A DNA stretch of 64,000 nt, from positions 32,487 to 96,486 of IMG/VR virus record IMGVR_UViG_3300005821_000002. One strand, written 5' to 3'. The notes under the pieces are model-generated. The model saw only the letters and a list, made by a program, of their open reading frames with translations, did not search any database and had not been told where the DNA came from. Within the stretch, counting starts at the first letter, position 1. Each line of letters starts with the position of its first letter. Positions 6,847 to 11,779 of this stretch are shown piece after piece. The translations under genes and the position numbers were made by a program. This DNA is from a virus.

Positions 6847-7023
6847 TTATGAAACCATACTCTGAATGCTATCTAATAAGTCATTCAGTTCATCGTACTT
6901 GTCTATTAAACTTTCTACAGCCTCATATGCATTTTTATCATCTACTATAAAATCTACTGGTGAGCCTGGTCCATTTAATAAATCTACGATATCTTGTAGT
7001 TCTGCTTCTATACTTATACCCAT
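6847..7023 (-). CDS. small acidic protein in tRNA island
   Basis: 58 residues from the ATG at 7023. AAGGAG sits 7 bases upstream of this ATG and too close to the alternative ATG at 7029. Acidic and helical (EAELQDIVDLLN, YDELNDLLDSIQSM). The stop abuts tRNA-Glu(TTC). Function unknown. Confidence 0.6.
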   Translation of the reverse strand: MGISIEAELQDIVDLLNGPGSPVDFIVDDKNAYEAVESLIDKYDELNDLLDSIQSMVS

Positions 7024-7041
7024 AATCATACTCCTTTTAGG

Positions 7042-7113
7042 TGATTCTACGGAGATTTGAACTCCGGTCTGTACTTTGAGAGAGTACTGTCCTAACCACT
7101 AGACGATAGAACC
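7042..7113 (-). tRNA. tRNA-Glu (anticodon CTC, reads GAG)
   Basis: Acceptor GGTTCTA/TAGAATC, anticodon stem GTACT/AGTAC with loop CTCTCAA, T-arm CGGAG/CTCCG with loop TTCAAAT. Confidence 0.95.
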
Positions 7114-7117
7114 AAGG

Positions 7118-7189
7118 TAGGCCCCCCACGAATTGAACGTGGCTCCTTCCCCTTATAAGAGGGATGCTTCCCCGATCAGCTTGAGGCCC
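7118..7189 (-). tRNA. tRNA-Ile (anticodon TAT, reads ATA)
   Basis: Acceptor GGGCCTC/GGGGCCT (includes G:T pairs), anticodon stem TCCCT/GGGGA with loop CTTATAA, T-arm CCACG/CGTGG. The anticodon stem matches that of tRNA-Ile(GAT) nearby, so the two may be duplicates. Its first 14 bases overlap the end of the HNH gene. Confidence 0.93.
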
Positions 7190-7457
7190 ATCGTGTTTCA
7201 TTATTTTCTACTCGTTTTATCCAATTACAATTTGCACAAAGTAGTTGATAGTCTTCACTTTCTCCCCTACAAATTCTACGAGCTATATAATCGGAACTAT
7301 GAGCAAGTATTTCTTTACCACCGCCACCTTTTATATGATCTATCTGTAATGCTCTTGGATCGGAAAATCCACATCTTGTGCATATACCACCCAAAAGCTC
7401 TATCGCTTTCTGTCTATTTTTTCGACGGTATTCTCTACCCCATTGTTTTTTATTCAT
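7176..7457 (-). CDS. HNH endonuclease
   Basis: 93 residues from the ATG at 7457. Zinc and catalytic elements in order: ICTRCG, LQIDHIKGGG (the DH pair of the HNH core), LLCANCNWIK. It probably makes nicks or breaks as a free-standing homing-type nuclease. The ATG lies 3 bases past the CC end of tRNA-Ile(GAT) without a clear ribosome site, and the stop lies 14 bases inside tRNA-Ile(TAT). The overlap means one transcript cannot give both an intact message and that tRNA. The frame is open to 7484 inside the upstream tRNA. Confidence 0.8.
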   Translation of the reverse strand: MNKKQWGREYRRKNRQKAIELLGGICTRCGFSDPRALQIDHIKGGGGKEILAHSSDYIARRICRGESEDYQLLCANCNWIKRVENNETRWASS

Positions 7458-7460
7458 AGG

Positions 7461-7533
7461 TGGACCAAAATGGAGTCGAACCATTGGCCTTCCCCTTATC
7501 AGAGGGATGCTCTAACCACTGAGCTACTGGTCC
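7461..7533 (-). tRNA. tRNA-Ile (anticodon GAT, reads ATC)
   Basis: Acceptor GGACCAG/TTGGTCC, D-arm GCTC/GAGC, anticodon stem TCCCT/GGGGA with loop CTGATAA, T-arm with loop TTCGACT. Confidence 0.95.
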
Positions 7534-7944
7534 TTATATTACATGCCATTCAGCTTTCCTTGCTCTCTTAGCTGTCCAACATCCTCCAGACTTTATATGA
7601 TCTGAAGTGTGACAGTGATAACAGTAATCAAACTTCATTCCTTTATATCCTTCTGGATAATCTGCTACCACAATACAATGAACAATGTCAGATGCTCTAG
7701 CTATCTTTAGATTTCTCTGCTTAAAACCACCTTCCCACCGTGGTATAGCTGGAAGATAAATCTCTTTTTCCAATCCTAGTTTATTGGCCTCTTCCTCAGC
7801 CCATATATCTATACCACCAAGATGACATCCACCACTGACAAGAATATCATCAGGAGACAATAGAGAACGTATTATTTCTCTTGCCTTTGCCTCTGTTTCA
7901 GGCGTAAACTTTCTTGCCTCATGACCAACTATTCCTACTCTCAT
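7534..7944 (-). CDS. SLOG/Rossmann-type nucleotide-binding protein with Cys/His tail
   Basis: 136 residues. MRVGIVGHEARKF, then ILVSGGCHLGGIDIWAEEEA, then FKQRNLKIARASDIVHCIV match the SLOG superfamily (DUF2493/YpsA-like), which binds nucleotides or nucleotide derivatives. The C-terminus adds a likely zinc cluster (YCYHCHTSDH, GGCW). AAGGAG precedes the ATG. The stop abuts tRNA-Ile(GAT). SLOG proteins can be sensors or enzymes in phage conflict systems; the ligand is unknown here. Confidence 0.65.
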   Translation of the reverse strand: MRVGIVGHEARKFTPETEAKAREIIRSLLSPDDILVSGGCHLGGIDIWAEEEANKLGLEKEIYLPAIPRWEGGFKQRNLKIARASDIVHCIVVADYPEGYKGMKFDYCYHCHTSDHIKSGGCWTAKRARKAEWHVI

Positions 7945-7959
7945 TGTATCTCCTTAAGG

Positions 7960-8031
7960 CACGGGTACTCGGATTCGAACCAAGACCATAGGCTTAGAAC
8001 ACCTTTATGCTATCCTTTACACCATACCCGC
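7960..8031 (-). tRNA. tRNA-Arg (anticodon TCT, reads AGA)
   Basis: Acceptor GCGGGTA/TACCCGT (terminal G:T), D-stem GTGT/GCAT, anticodon loop GTTCTAA, T-loop TTCGAAT, discriminator G. Confidence 0.92.
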
Positions 8032-8036
8032 TTAGG

Positions 8037-8108
8037 TGTGTCCAGTGGGGATTGAACCCACGACCCTCTGCTCTTCAGACAGATGCTCTACCACTGAGCT
8101 ACAGACAC
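8037..8108 (-). tRNA. tRNA-Phe (anticodon GAA, reads TTC)
   Basis: Acceptor GTGTCTG/TGGACAC, anticodon stem TCTGT/GCAGA with loop CTGAAGA, T-arm GTGGG with loop TTCAATC. The linker to tRNA-Arg is only 5 bases (CCTAA). Confidence 0.94.
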
Positions 8109-8116
8109 ATAAAACC

Positions 8117-8187
8117 GAGGGCTTATGCTTATCATCTAGAATGTGACCACTCAGTTTACTGCTGGAAGTCAGACAGCAGAAGCCCTC
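8117..8187 (-). ncRNA. closed inter-tRNA structured spacer (71 nt)
   Basis: Lies between tRNA-Leu(TAA) and tRNA-Phe. Perfect 8-bp terminal stem GAGGGCTT/AAGCCCTC (8117-8124 with 8180-8187) plus an internal 6-bp hairpin CTGCTG/CAGCAG. No anticodon arm or T-arm is recognisable. The stem ends one base from the encoded CCA of tRNA-Leu. Confidence 0.45.
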
Positions 8188-8188
8188 T

Positions 8189-8274
8189 TGGTGCCAACAG
8201 CAGGGATCGAACCTGCACTCCCGAAGGAAACTGGTTTTAAGCCAGTCGTGTCTGCCAAATTCCACCATGTCGGC
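8189..8274 (-). tRNA. tRNA-Leu (anticodon TAA, reads TTA)
   Basis: Class II tRNA with long variable arm. Acceptor GCCGACA/TGTTGGC, anticodon stem ACTGG/CCAGT with loop CTTAAAA, T-loop TTCGATC. CCA is encoded. Confidence 0.95.
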
Positions 8275-8278
8275 ATAA

Positions 8279-8363
8279 GGTGAGAAGGGTTTACTCTGAG
8301 TATTCGTCTGACTATCGGACTTTCCCCTAACAGGTATAGTCTCCTGCGTAAAGCGTTCTCACC
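8279..8363 (-). ncRNA. closed inter-tRNA structured spacer (85 nt)
   Basis: Between tRNA-Met and tRNA-Leu(TAA). Terminal stem GGTGAGAA/TTCTCACC (8 bp, perfect), then nested TTTAC/GTAAA and GACTAT/ATAGTC helices, giving a long rod with internal loops. No coding frame and no tRNA arms seen. Confidence 0.45.
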
Positions 8364-8369
8364 TTAAGG

Positions 8370-8443
8370 TAGCGGGGAGGGGATTCGAACCCCTGGTTTC
8401 CAGCTTATGAGGCTAGTGACTTGGGCCGCTAGTCTACCCCGCA
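8370..8443 (-). tRNA. tRNA-Met (anticodon CAT), initiator-like features
   Basis: Anticodon stem CTAGC/GCTGG with loop CTCATAA, T-arm AGGGG/CCCCT with loop TTCGAAT. Taking TGCGGGG as the 5' strand leaves a T:T mismatch at 1:72 and an A11:T24 pair, both initiator traits, but the three G:C pairs of the initiator anticodon stem are missing. A lysidine-modified Ile tRNA is also possible. Confidence 0.85.
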
Positions 8444-8447
8444 ATGA

Positions 8448-8500
8448 TGGACACCTACATCGAACCACAAGGAGCGACCCTGCTTACGTTTCAGTGTCCA
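8448..8500 (-). ncRNA. closed inter-tRNA minimal tRNA-like spacer (53 nt)
   Basis: Between tRNA-Pro and tRNA-Met. Perfect 7-bp terminal stem TGGACAC/GTGTCCA, as long as a tRNA acceptor, with a TTCGATG stretch 10-16 bases before the 3' strand where a T-loop would sit. D and anticodon arms are missing. A shrunken tRNA remnant or a small tRNA mimic. Confidence 0.4.
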
Positions 8501-8503
8501 AGG

Positions 8504-8577
8504 TCGGAATGACAGGATTTGAACCTGTGGCCCCTCGGACCCAAACCGAGTGCTCTTCCAAGCTGAGCTACACTCCG
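8504..8577 (-). tRNA. tRNA-Pro (anticodon TGG, reads CCA)
   Basis: Acceptor CGGAGTG/CATTCCG, D-arm GCTC/GAGC, anticodon stem CTCGG/CCGAG with loop TTTGGGT, T-arm ACAGG/CCTGT. Confidence 0.95.
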
Positions 8578-8681
8578 ATGTACTTTTTTGATAGAGCAGA
8601 AAGACATAATAAAAACTGCTTGGGCCTAACTCATACAAGTCAGGGTTCCACCACTTGTTTTTTAGAGAAACAAGAAACTCA
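8578..8681 (-). other. inter-tRNA spacer with several hairpins, not end-closed
   Basis: 104 bases between tRNA-Ala and tRNA-Pro. Contains CTTGTTT/AAACAAG (7 bp), CTTG/CAAG and AGCAG/CTGCT hairpins. Unlike its neighbours, its two ends are not complementary. No coding frame supported. Confidence 0.3.
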
Positions 8682-8683
8682 GG

Positions 8684-8754
8684 TGGAGCTTCAGAGGATC
8701 GAACTCTGATAACAGCATTGCAAGTGCTGGGTAATACCGTTATACGAAAGCCCC
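8684..8754 (-). tRNA. tRNA-Ala (anticodon TGC, reads GCA)
   Basis: Acceptor GGGGCTT/AAGCTCC, anticodon stem CAGCA/TGCTG with loop CTTGCAA, T-arm CAGAG/CTCTG with loop TTCGATC. Confidence 0.95.
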
Positions 8755-8759
8755 AAAGG

Positions 8760-8841
8760 TACCGAAGGTGAGAGTCGAACTCACAAGCCCGTGGGCACTG
8801 ACTTCTAAGGCCAGCGTGTTTGCCATTTTCACCACTTCGGC
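8760..8841 (-). tRNA. tRNA-Leu (anticodon TAG, reads CTA)
   Basis: Class II with long variable arm. Acceptor GCCGAAG/CTTCGGT, anticodon stem CTGGC/GTCAG with loop CTTAGAA, T-arm GTGAG/CTCAC. Confidence 0.94.
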
Positions 8842-8844
8842 ATG

Positions 8845-8922
8845 TTGAGAACTAGGGTGCACCACGGAATCTAACCGTCTCTGCTAGGCTGTCGCCCACT
8901 AACAAGTCGTGCTAGTTCTCAA
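8845..8922 (-). ncRNA. closed inter-tRNA structured spacer (78 nt)
   Basis: Between tRNA-Tyr and tRNA-Leu(TAG). Perfect 11-bp terminal stem TTGAGAACTAG/CTAGTTCTCAA (8845-8855 with 8912-8922). Near the 3' side of the transcript is ACGG-TTAGATT-CCGT, a T-arm-like hairpin with a 7-base loop. The stem starts 4 bases from one tRNA and ends 3 from the other. Confidence 0.5.
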
Positions 8923-8924
8923 GG

Positions 8925-8996
8925 TGGATGTTAGAAGAATCGAACTTCTCTCCGTCGGTTTACAGCCGAGTGCCGTCCCCAGACGACCCAACATCC
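8925..8996 (-). tRNA. tRNA-Tyr (anticodon GTA, reads TAC), short variable loop
   Basis: Acceptor GGATGTT/AACATCC, anticodon loop CTGTAAA, T-arm AGAAG/CTTCT. The variable region is short, whereas bacterial tRNA-Tyr is normally class II with a long arm. First tRNA after the internal promoter at 9009-9037. Confidence 0.9.
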
Positions 8997-9008
8997 AATG
9001 TTTTCCTT

Positions 9009-9037
9009 ATTATATCACATATTACTAGAAATGTCAA
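9009..9037 (-). promoter_or_regulatory. consensus sigma-70 promoter inside the tRNA island
   Basis: Minus strand TTGACA (9037-9032), 17-base spacer, TATAAT (9014-9009); 12 of 12 consensus positions. Lies between the tmRNA 3' end and tRNA-Tyr, giving the left half of the island its own start. Confidence 0.9.
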
Positions 9038-9064
9038 GCCCAATATTAGTGCCATATCATTCCT

Positions 9065-9315
9065 TGGTGGAGATGGGGGGAGTTGAACCCCCGTCCAAAT
9101 AGTCTTGGTTCACATGTTACTGGCGTTCCGTTTACTGTCGGTCAGTCTTACTGGGTGTAACTAGGTGTAGCTTCTACCGCTACTGGGAGACTGAATAAAG
9201 TTTCAGCCAGACTCACTCTGCTAAAGAGTGCTGATGCTAAACTATTATCGTTTGCATTTGTGTTAGGGTGCCAGAATGCTTAGCGTCCTCTATCTGTCGA
9301 AGCCATTTCATCCCC
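9065..9315 (-). ncRNA. ssrA: transfer-messenger RNA (tmRNA)
   Basis: 251 bases, compact beside the 363-base E. coli molecule. The 5' end GGGGATGAAATGGCTTCGAC and the 3' end (GGGGGTTCAACTCCCCC, then CATCTCC-A-CCA) form the alanine-tRNA-like domain; CCA is encoded. The mRNA-like part begins GCAAACGATAATAGTTTAGC, read as A-N-D-N-S-L-A, a normal tag start. The frame then continues S-A-L-F-S without the usual stop; the first in-frame stop is 35 codons after the resume codon. tmRNA tags and releases stalled ribosomes together with SmpB, which is not encoded here. Confidence 0.93.
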
Positions 9316-9319
9316 AAGG

Positions 9320-9391
9320 AGCACCTAAGAGGATTCGAACCTCCAACTCTTGGTCCGTAGCCAAGCGGTTTATCCGTTAGCCTACAGGTGC
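9320..9391 (-). tRNA. tRNA-Arg (anticodon ACG, reads CGT family)
   Basis: Acceptor GCACCTG/TAGGTGC, anticodon stem CTTGG/CCAAG with loop CTACGGA, T-arm GGAGG with loop TTCGAAT. A34 would need host TadA to become inosine. Confidence 0.94.
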
Positions 9392-9396
9392 TTAGG

Positions 9397-9470
9397 GGCC
9401 CATGATGAGAATCGAACTCATAACCTAGCGATTACAAAACGCTTGCTCTGCCTAATTGAGCTACACGGGC
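9397..9470 (-). tRNA. tRNA-Thr (anticodon TGT, reads ACA)
   Basis: Acceptor GCCCGTG/CATGGGC, D-arm GCTC/GAGC, anticodon loop TTTGTAA with a weak T:T pair at 31:39, T-arm ATGAG/CTCAT. The discriminator appears to be C, which is unusual. Confidence 0.92.
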
Positions 9471-9475
9471 TTAGG

Positions 9476-9560
9476 CGGAATGTGTAGGATTCGAACCTAC
9501 GTGGGTGTTACCCCAACTCCCTTAGCAGGGGAGCACTTTAAACCACTCAGTCAACATTCC
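9476..9560 (-). tRNA. tRNA-Ser (anticodon GCT, reads AGC)
   Basis: Class II. Acceptor GGAATGT/ACATTCC, anticodon stem CTCCC/GGGAG with loop CTGCTAA, long variable arm, discriminator G as expected for serine. Confidence 0.95.
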
Positions 9561-9568
9561 GTAATACT

Positions 9569-9802
9569 CTATCCAGTTGAACGAACAAATGTAATTACAT
9601 TATCCGGTATATCAGCTGGATGTTCATACGATTTATTAGAGCGTGTGCGGTGAGTGAAAGGGAAGAACCCAGTGTCACTCCTACCGATACTCACTCCTCT
9701 AAACTTACCACCCTGTTGTGGATATGTACCTTCTCCCACATCAAGGTTATCTGGTGCTTTTTCTACTAGTTTTACACCACCAACAAGACTTTCTTCTGTC
9801 AT
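9569..9802 (-). CDS. hypothetical protein
   Basis: 77 residues (MTEESLVGGVKLVEKAPDNL), polar with TYPQQGGKFRGVSIG in the middle. GGTG lies about 4 bases before the ATG, and the upstream gene ends 3 bases before it. Fills the space between tRNA-Ser(GCT) and the basic-protein gene. No family recognised. Confidence 0.5.
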   Translation of the reverse strand: MTEESLVGGVKLVEKAPDNLDVGEGTYPQQGGKFRGVSIGRSDTGFFPFTHRTRSNKSYEHPADIPDNVITFVRSTG

Positions 9803-9805
9803 ATA

Positions 9806-10015
9806 TCACCAATTCTTCCAGTTACATATACTTTCCCAATGTAATAATCCTCTACGATGAGGGTCTCTCCAAGCACGACGACGAGCTTTACTCAAACGTC
9901 GTTTGTAGTAACGACCCTCTCCTCTACTACCCCATCTACAACAAATGCTTCCATTTACTACTTGAATTTTCTTACCAAACTCTTTCCATGTTCTACGGTA
10001 ATTCTCTTTATGCAT
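9806..10015 (-). CDS. small basic protein
   Basis: 69 residues from the ATG at 10015 (MHKENYRRTWKEFGKK), with GGAG 7-8 bases upstream. The frame opens at 10057 but no ribosome site supports that start. Very rich in Arg/Lys/Trp (RRLSKARRRAWRDPHRRGL), so it may bind nucleic acid. Function unknown. Confidence 0.55.
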   Translation of the reverse strand: MHKENYRRTWKEFGKKIQVVNGSICCRWGSRGEGRYYKRRLSKARRRAWRDPHRRGLLHWESICNWKNW

Positions 10016-10211
10016 GACAACTCCGTAACCAGGATTCTGTTTTATCCCTACATCCATCTATGCCACAACCACACCCTTAGCCCTGCTCACCAGCTAGGTA
10101 AATTTGTGTTGCTCCCTCGGTAGTATAACGGGTTTCCCCTTCCACCTTAAGCAGAGGAGTCCTGAGTTTCCTCTGACGGCATGAAGCCATCAGCGTAGGG
10201 TCAAGTTGTCA
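10016..10211 (-). other. non-coding stretch with stacked hairpins before tRNA-Cys
   Basis: 196 bases without a supported gene. Contains CAGAGGA/TCCTCTG (7 bp) and CTGACGGC/GCCATCAG (8 bp with one G:T), enclosed by partly complementary ACCTTAAGC and GCGTAGGGT. It resembles the structured spacers elsewhere in the island but is not cleanly end-closed. A tRNA-D-arm-like string on the plus strand near 10119 does not develop into a tRNA. Confidence 0.3.
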
Positions 10212-10286
10212 TGGAGGCAAGAGTGGGAATCGAACCCACCACTCGACGTTTTGCAGACGCCACCCTAACCAATCGGGATTCTCGCC
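10212..10286 (-). tRNA. tRNA-Cys (anticodon GCA, reads TGC)
   Basis: Acceptor GGCGAGA/TCTTGCC, anticodon stem GGCGT/ACGTC with loop CTGCAAA, T-arm GTGGG/CCCAC. CCA encoded. Abuts the stop codon of the transglycosylase gene. Confidence 0.94.
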
Positions 10287-10952
10287 CTATTCAAAGTACG
10301 GTAGCCAATAATATAATACTTTATCAGCATATACAGGCCCACCAAAGTATAAACAAACATCGGCATTCAAGCTTGTCCAACCACAATTGTATGCAGCTAA
10401 AGCTCTGTGCATATCCTTCTCAGGATTTTCTTCTTCATTGTTAATGTTAGCATTTAACATATACATGCCCTGCCAAATATTCCATCTTGGTTGCCAAAGA
10501 TATTCTTCTGCCAGTGTCCACGGCTTCACAGCTATCTGCATAAGACCGATGGTACTATACCCATCATCCGACATCTCATTTGGGTTGCAAGCACTTTCCT
10601 GAGCCATAACAGCAAGTACAATATTAGGATCAATGGGAAACTCATCATACCACCCTTCAACAAGGGGTCGATAATATTCACATAACCTTACTACAATTTC
10701 AGCTGTTACTTCTTCTCCGGTTGGTCGTGGAGTTGATGTTTTACTCGGCACAACCGTTGGTACTTTTTCTGGTGTTGGTATTGATAGTGGTTCTACTATT
10801 CGCGGCGGATACTCTGTTGAAGTTACCACCGGTGTCGGAGTTATTGTGGGAAGTTCAGGTTCAGGTATATCATTAGGTATACTATATATCCCACACATAA
10901 CGCTGATTACTAGCATAACCACAAGAAAATTCTTGCTAGATGATTTCAGCAA
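10287..10952 (-). CDS. lytic transglycosylase (SLT domain) with membrane anchor
   Basis: 221 residues. A basic N-terminus and hydrophobic segment (9-23) give a signal anchor; a Pro/Thr-rich linker follows (about 30-85); then the lysozyme-like domain with MAQESACNP (catalytic Glu), GLMQIA and ALAAYNCG. It would cleave the glycan strands of peptidoglycan from the outer side of the membrane. The first codon is TTG, chosen because AGGGGG lies 5-6 bases before it and the later ATGs fall inside the anchor. With the holin candidate at 12599 this is the probable lysis function. Confidence 0.85.
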   Translation of the reverse strand: MLKSSSKNFLVVMLVISVMCGIYSIPNDIPEPELPTITPTPVVTSTEYPPRIVEPLSIPTPEKVPTVVPSKTSTPRPTGEEVTAEIVVRLCEYYRPLVEGWYDEFPIDPNIVLAVMAQESACNPNEMSDDGYSTIGLMQIAVKPWTLAEEYLWQPRWNIWQGMYMLNANINNEEENPEKDMHRALAAYNCGWTSLNADVCLYFGGPVYADKVLYYWLPYFE

Positions 10953-10992
10953 ATATTCCCCCTATATTATATTGTCCGTACCATACCAAAGG

Positions 10993-11080
10993 CGGAGAGT
11001 GCAGGGGTCAAACCTGCAAGGCAGTTACGCTCGGCGGGTTTCAAATCCGCTGCCGTCGTCAACTATCGGCTTGACTCTCC
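10993..11080 (-). tRNA. tRNA-Ser (anticodon TGA, reads TCA)
   Basis: Class II. Acceptor GGAGAGT/ACTCTCC, anticodon stem GCGGA/CCCGC with loop TTTGAAA, long variable arm, T-arm GCAGG/CCTGC, discriminator G. Confidence 0.94.
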
Positions 11081-11086
11081 GAAATG

Positions 11087-11117
11087 TGGGGAAGTTAGGT
11101 TCCGACCTCCCTTCCCA
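11087..11117 (-). other. nested stem-loop spacer
   Basis: TGGGGAAG pairs with CTTCCCA around an inner AGGT-TCCG-ACCT hairpin, filling the 41-base gap between tRNA-Leu(CAA) and tRNA-Ser(TGA). Confidence 0.35.
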
Positions 11118-11122
11118 ATAGG

Positions 11123-11204
11123 TGCCGATAACAGGAGTCGAACCTGTACGCTGTTAGGCGGTTGCTTTTGAGGCAACTGTGTCTACCTCTTCCACCATAT
11201 CGGC
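11123..11204 (-). tRNA. tRNA-Leu (anticodon CAA, reads TTG)
   Basis: Class II. Acceptor GCCGATA/TATCGGC, anticodon stem GTTGC/GCAAC with loop CTCAAAA, T-arm ACAGG/CCTGT. Confidence 0.95.
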
Positions 11205-11298
11205 AATTGTCTTACCGTACCCATAGGCAATACTAGGCTTGTAGGCCCTATGGGTATTGCTCAATCATGAGGTATATAGTCATGAAAGAGTGCCTAGG
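11205..11298 (-). other. structured inter-tRNA spacer with competing hairpins
   Basis: 94 bases between tRNA-Asp and tRNA-Leu(CAA). ACCCATAGG (11219-11227) pairs perfectly with CCTATGGGT (11247-11255). GCAATAC and GTATTGC, sharing bases with that helix, can form a second stem. A TCATGA...TCATGA hairpin follows. The ends are not complementary. Confidence 0.35.
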
Positions 11299-11374
11299 CG
11301 GTCTTGAAGGGATTTGAACCCTCGATCTCTTGCTTGACAGGCAAGCGTGTTAGGCCGGACTACACCACAAGACC
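11299..11374 (-). tRNA. tRNA-Asp (anticodon GTC, reads GAC)
   Basis: Acceptor GGTCTTG/CAAGACC, anticodon stem CTTGC/GCAAG with loop CTGTCAA, T-arm GAGGG with loop TTCAAAT, discriminator G. Confidence 0.95.
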
Positions 11375-11378
11375 ATAA

Positions 11379-11530
11379 GATGTATCATAGCTGGTTTCCC
11401 CACCCAGCACCCGTACAAACCTGACCATTTTTCGGTTTTTTAGTCTGACCGATACAGACTTGTGACCTTTCTGAAAAGGTTGTCAGGATGAATTCTAAGC
11501 CCAAGTGTTTCAGACACTTTATGATACATC
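11379..11530 (-). ncRNA. closed multi-hairpin inter-tRNA RNA (152 nt)
   Basis: Between tRNA-His and tRNA-Asp. Perfect 11-bp terminal stem GATGTATCATA/TATGATACATC. Inside: GCTGG/CCAGC, CCTGAC/GTCAGG enclosing TCGGT/ACCGA and ACCTTT/AAAGGT, and AGTGT/ACACT. This gives a multi-way junction. No coding frame. The stem ends 2 bases from the encoded CCA of tRNA-His and 5 bases from tRNA-Asp. Confidence 0.5.
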
Positions 11531-11531
11531 A

Positions 11532-11607
11532 TGGGGTGTCCAGAGGGGTTCGAACCCTCGAATGTGGATTCACAGTCCAGTGTTTTTCCGACTAAACTAT
11601 GGACACC
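11532..11607 (-). tRNA. tRNA-His (anticodon GTG, reads CAC)
   Basis: Acceptor GTGTCCA/TGGACAC with an encoded extra G at -1 facing C73, the histidine identity pair. Anticodon loop CTGTGAA, T-arm GAGGG with loop TTCGAAC. CCA encoded. Confidence 0.95.
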
Positions 11608-11612
11608 ATGTA

Positions 11613-11776
11613 TGTACCGGTACCCCTCTTACTCACCGTATTACGATGATATAACTACCTCTGGAGACCCAGTAGGGGCAGGTAGGCGGTATTTTCTCTT
11701 CCTTATTCCTAGCTGGTCTTAATCAGAATAAGGCGTAGTCTCCCACGTTCTGTCCATGCCAGCGGACACCGGTACA
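11613..11776 (-). ncRNA. closed inter-tRNA RNA, possible pseudoknot (164 nt)
   Basis: Between tRNA-Gln(TTG) and tRNA-His. Perfect 9-bp terminal stem TGTACCGGT/ACCGGTACA. Inside, an 8-bp hairpin CCTTATTC/GAATAAGG, and crossing helices CCCCT:AGGGG (11623-11627 with 11674-11678) and CTACCT:AGGTAG (11655-11660 with 11680-11685). The crossing helices are short and may be chance. Confidence 0.45.
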
Positions 11777-11779
11777 AGG

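Noticed and set aside
8007-9653. Plus-strand open frames across the tRNA island (for example 8007-8240, 8407-8709, 9456-9653)
   Set aside because: They are antisense to well-folded tRNAs, and fragments such as GFEPVAPRTQ are the usual translation of T-arms. No ribosome sites.
10110-10200. Possible plus-strand tRNA (CTCGGTAGTATAACGGG resembles a D-arm)
   Set aside because: No matching acceptor, anticodon loop or T-arm follows at the right spacing.
10960-10975. TATAAT upstream of the transglycosylase as its promoter
   Set aside because: No -35 at 16-18 bases; the gene can be read from the tRNA-island promoter at 12241.
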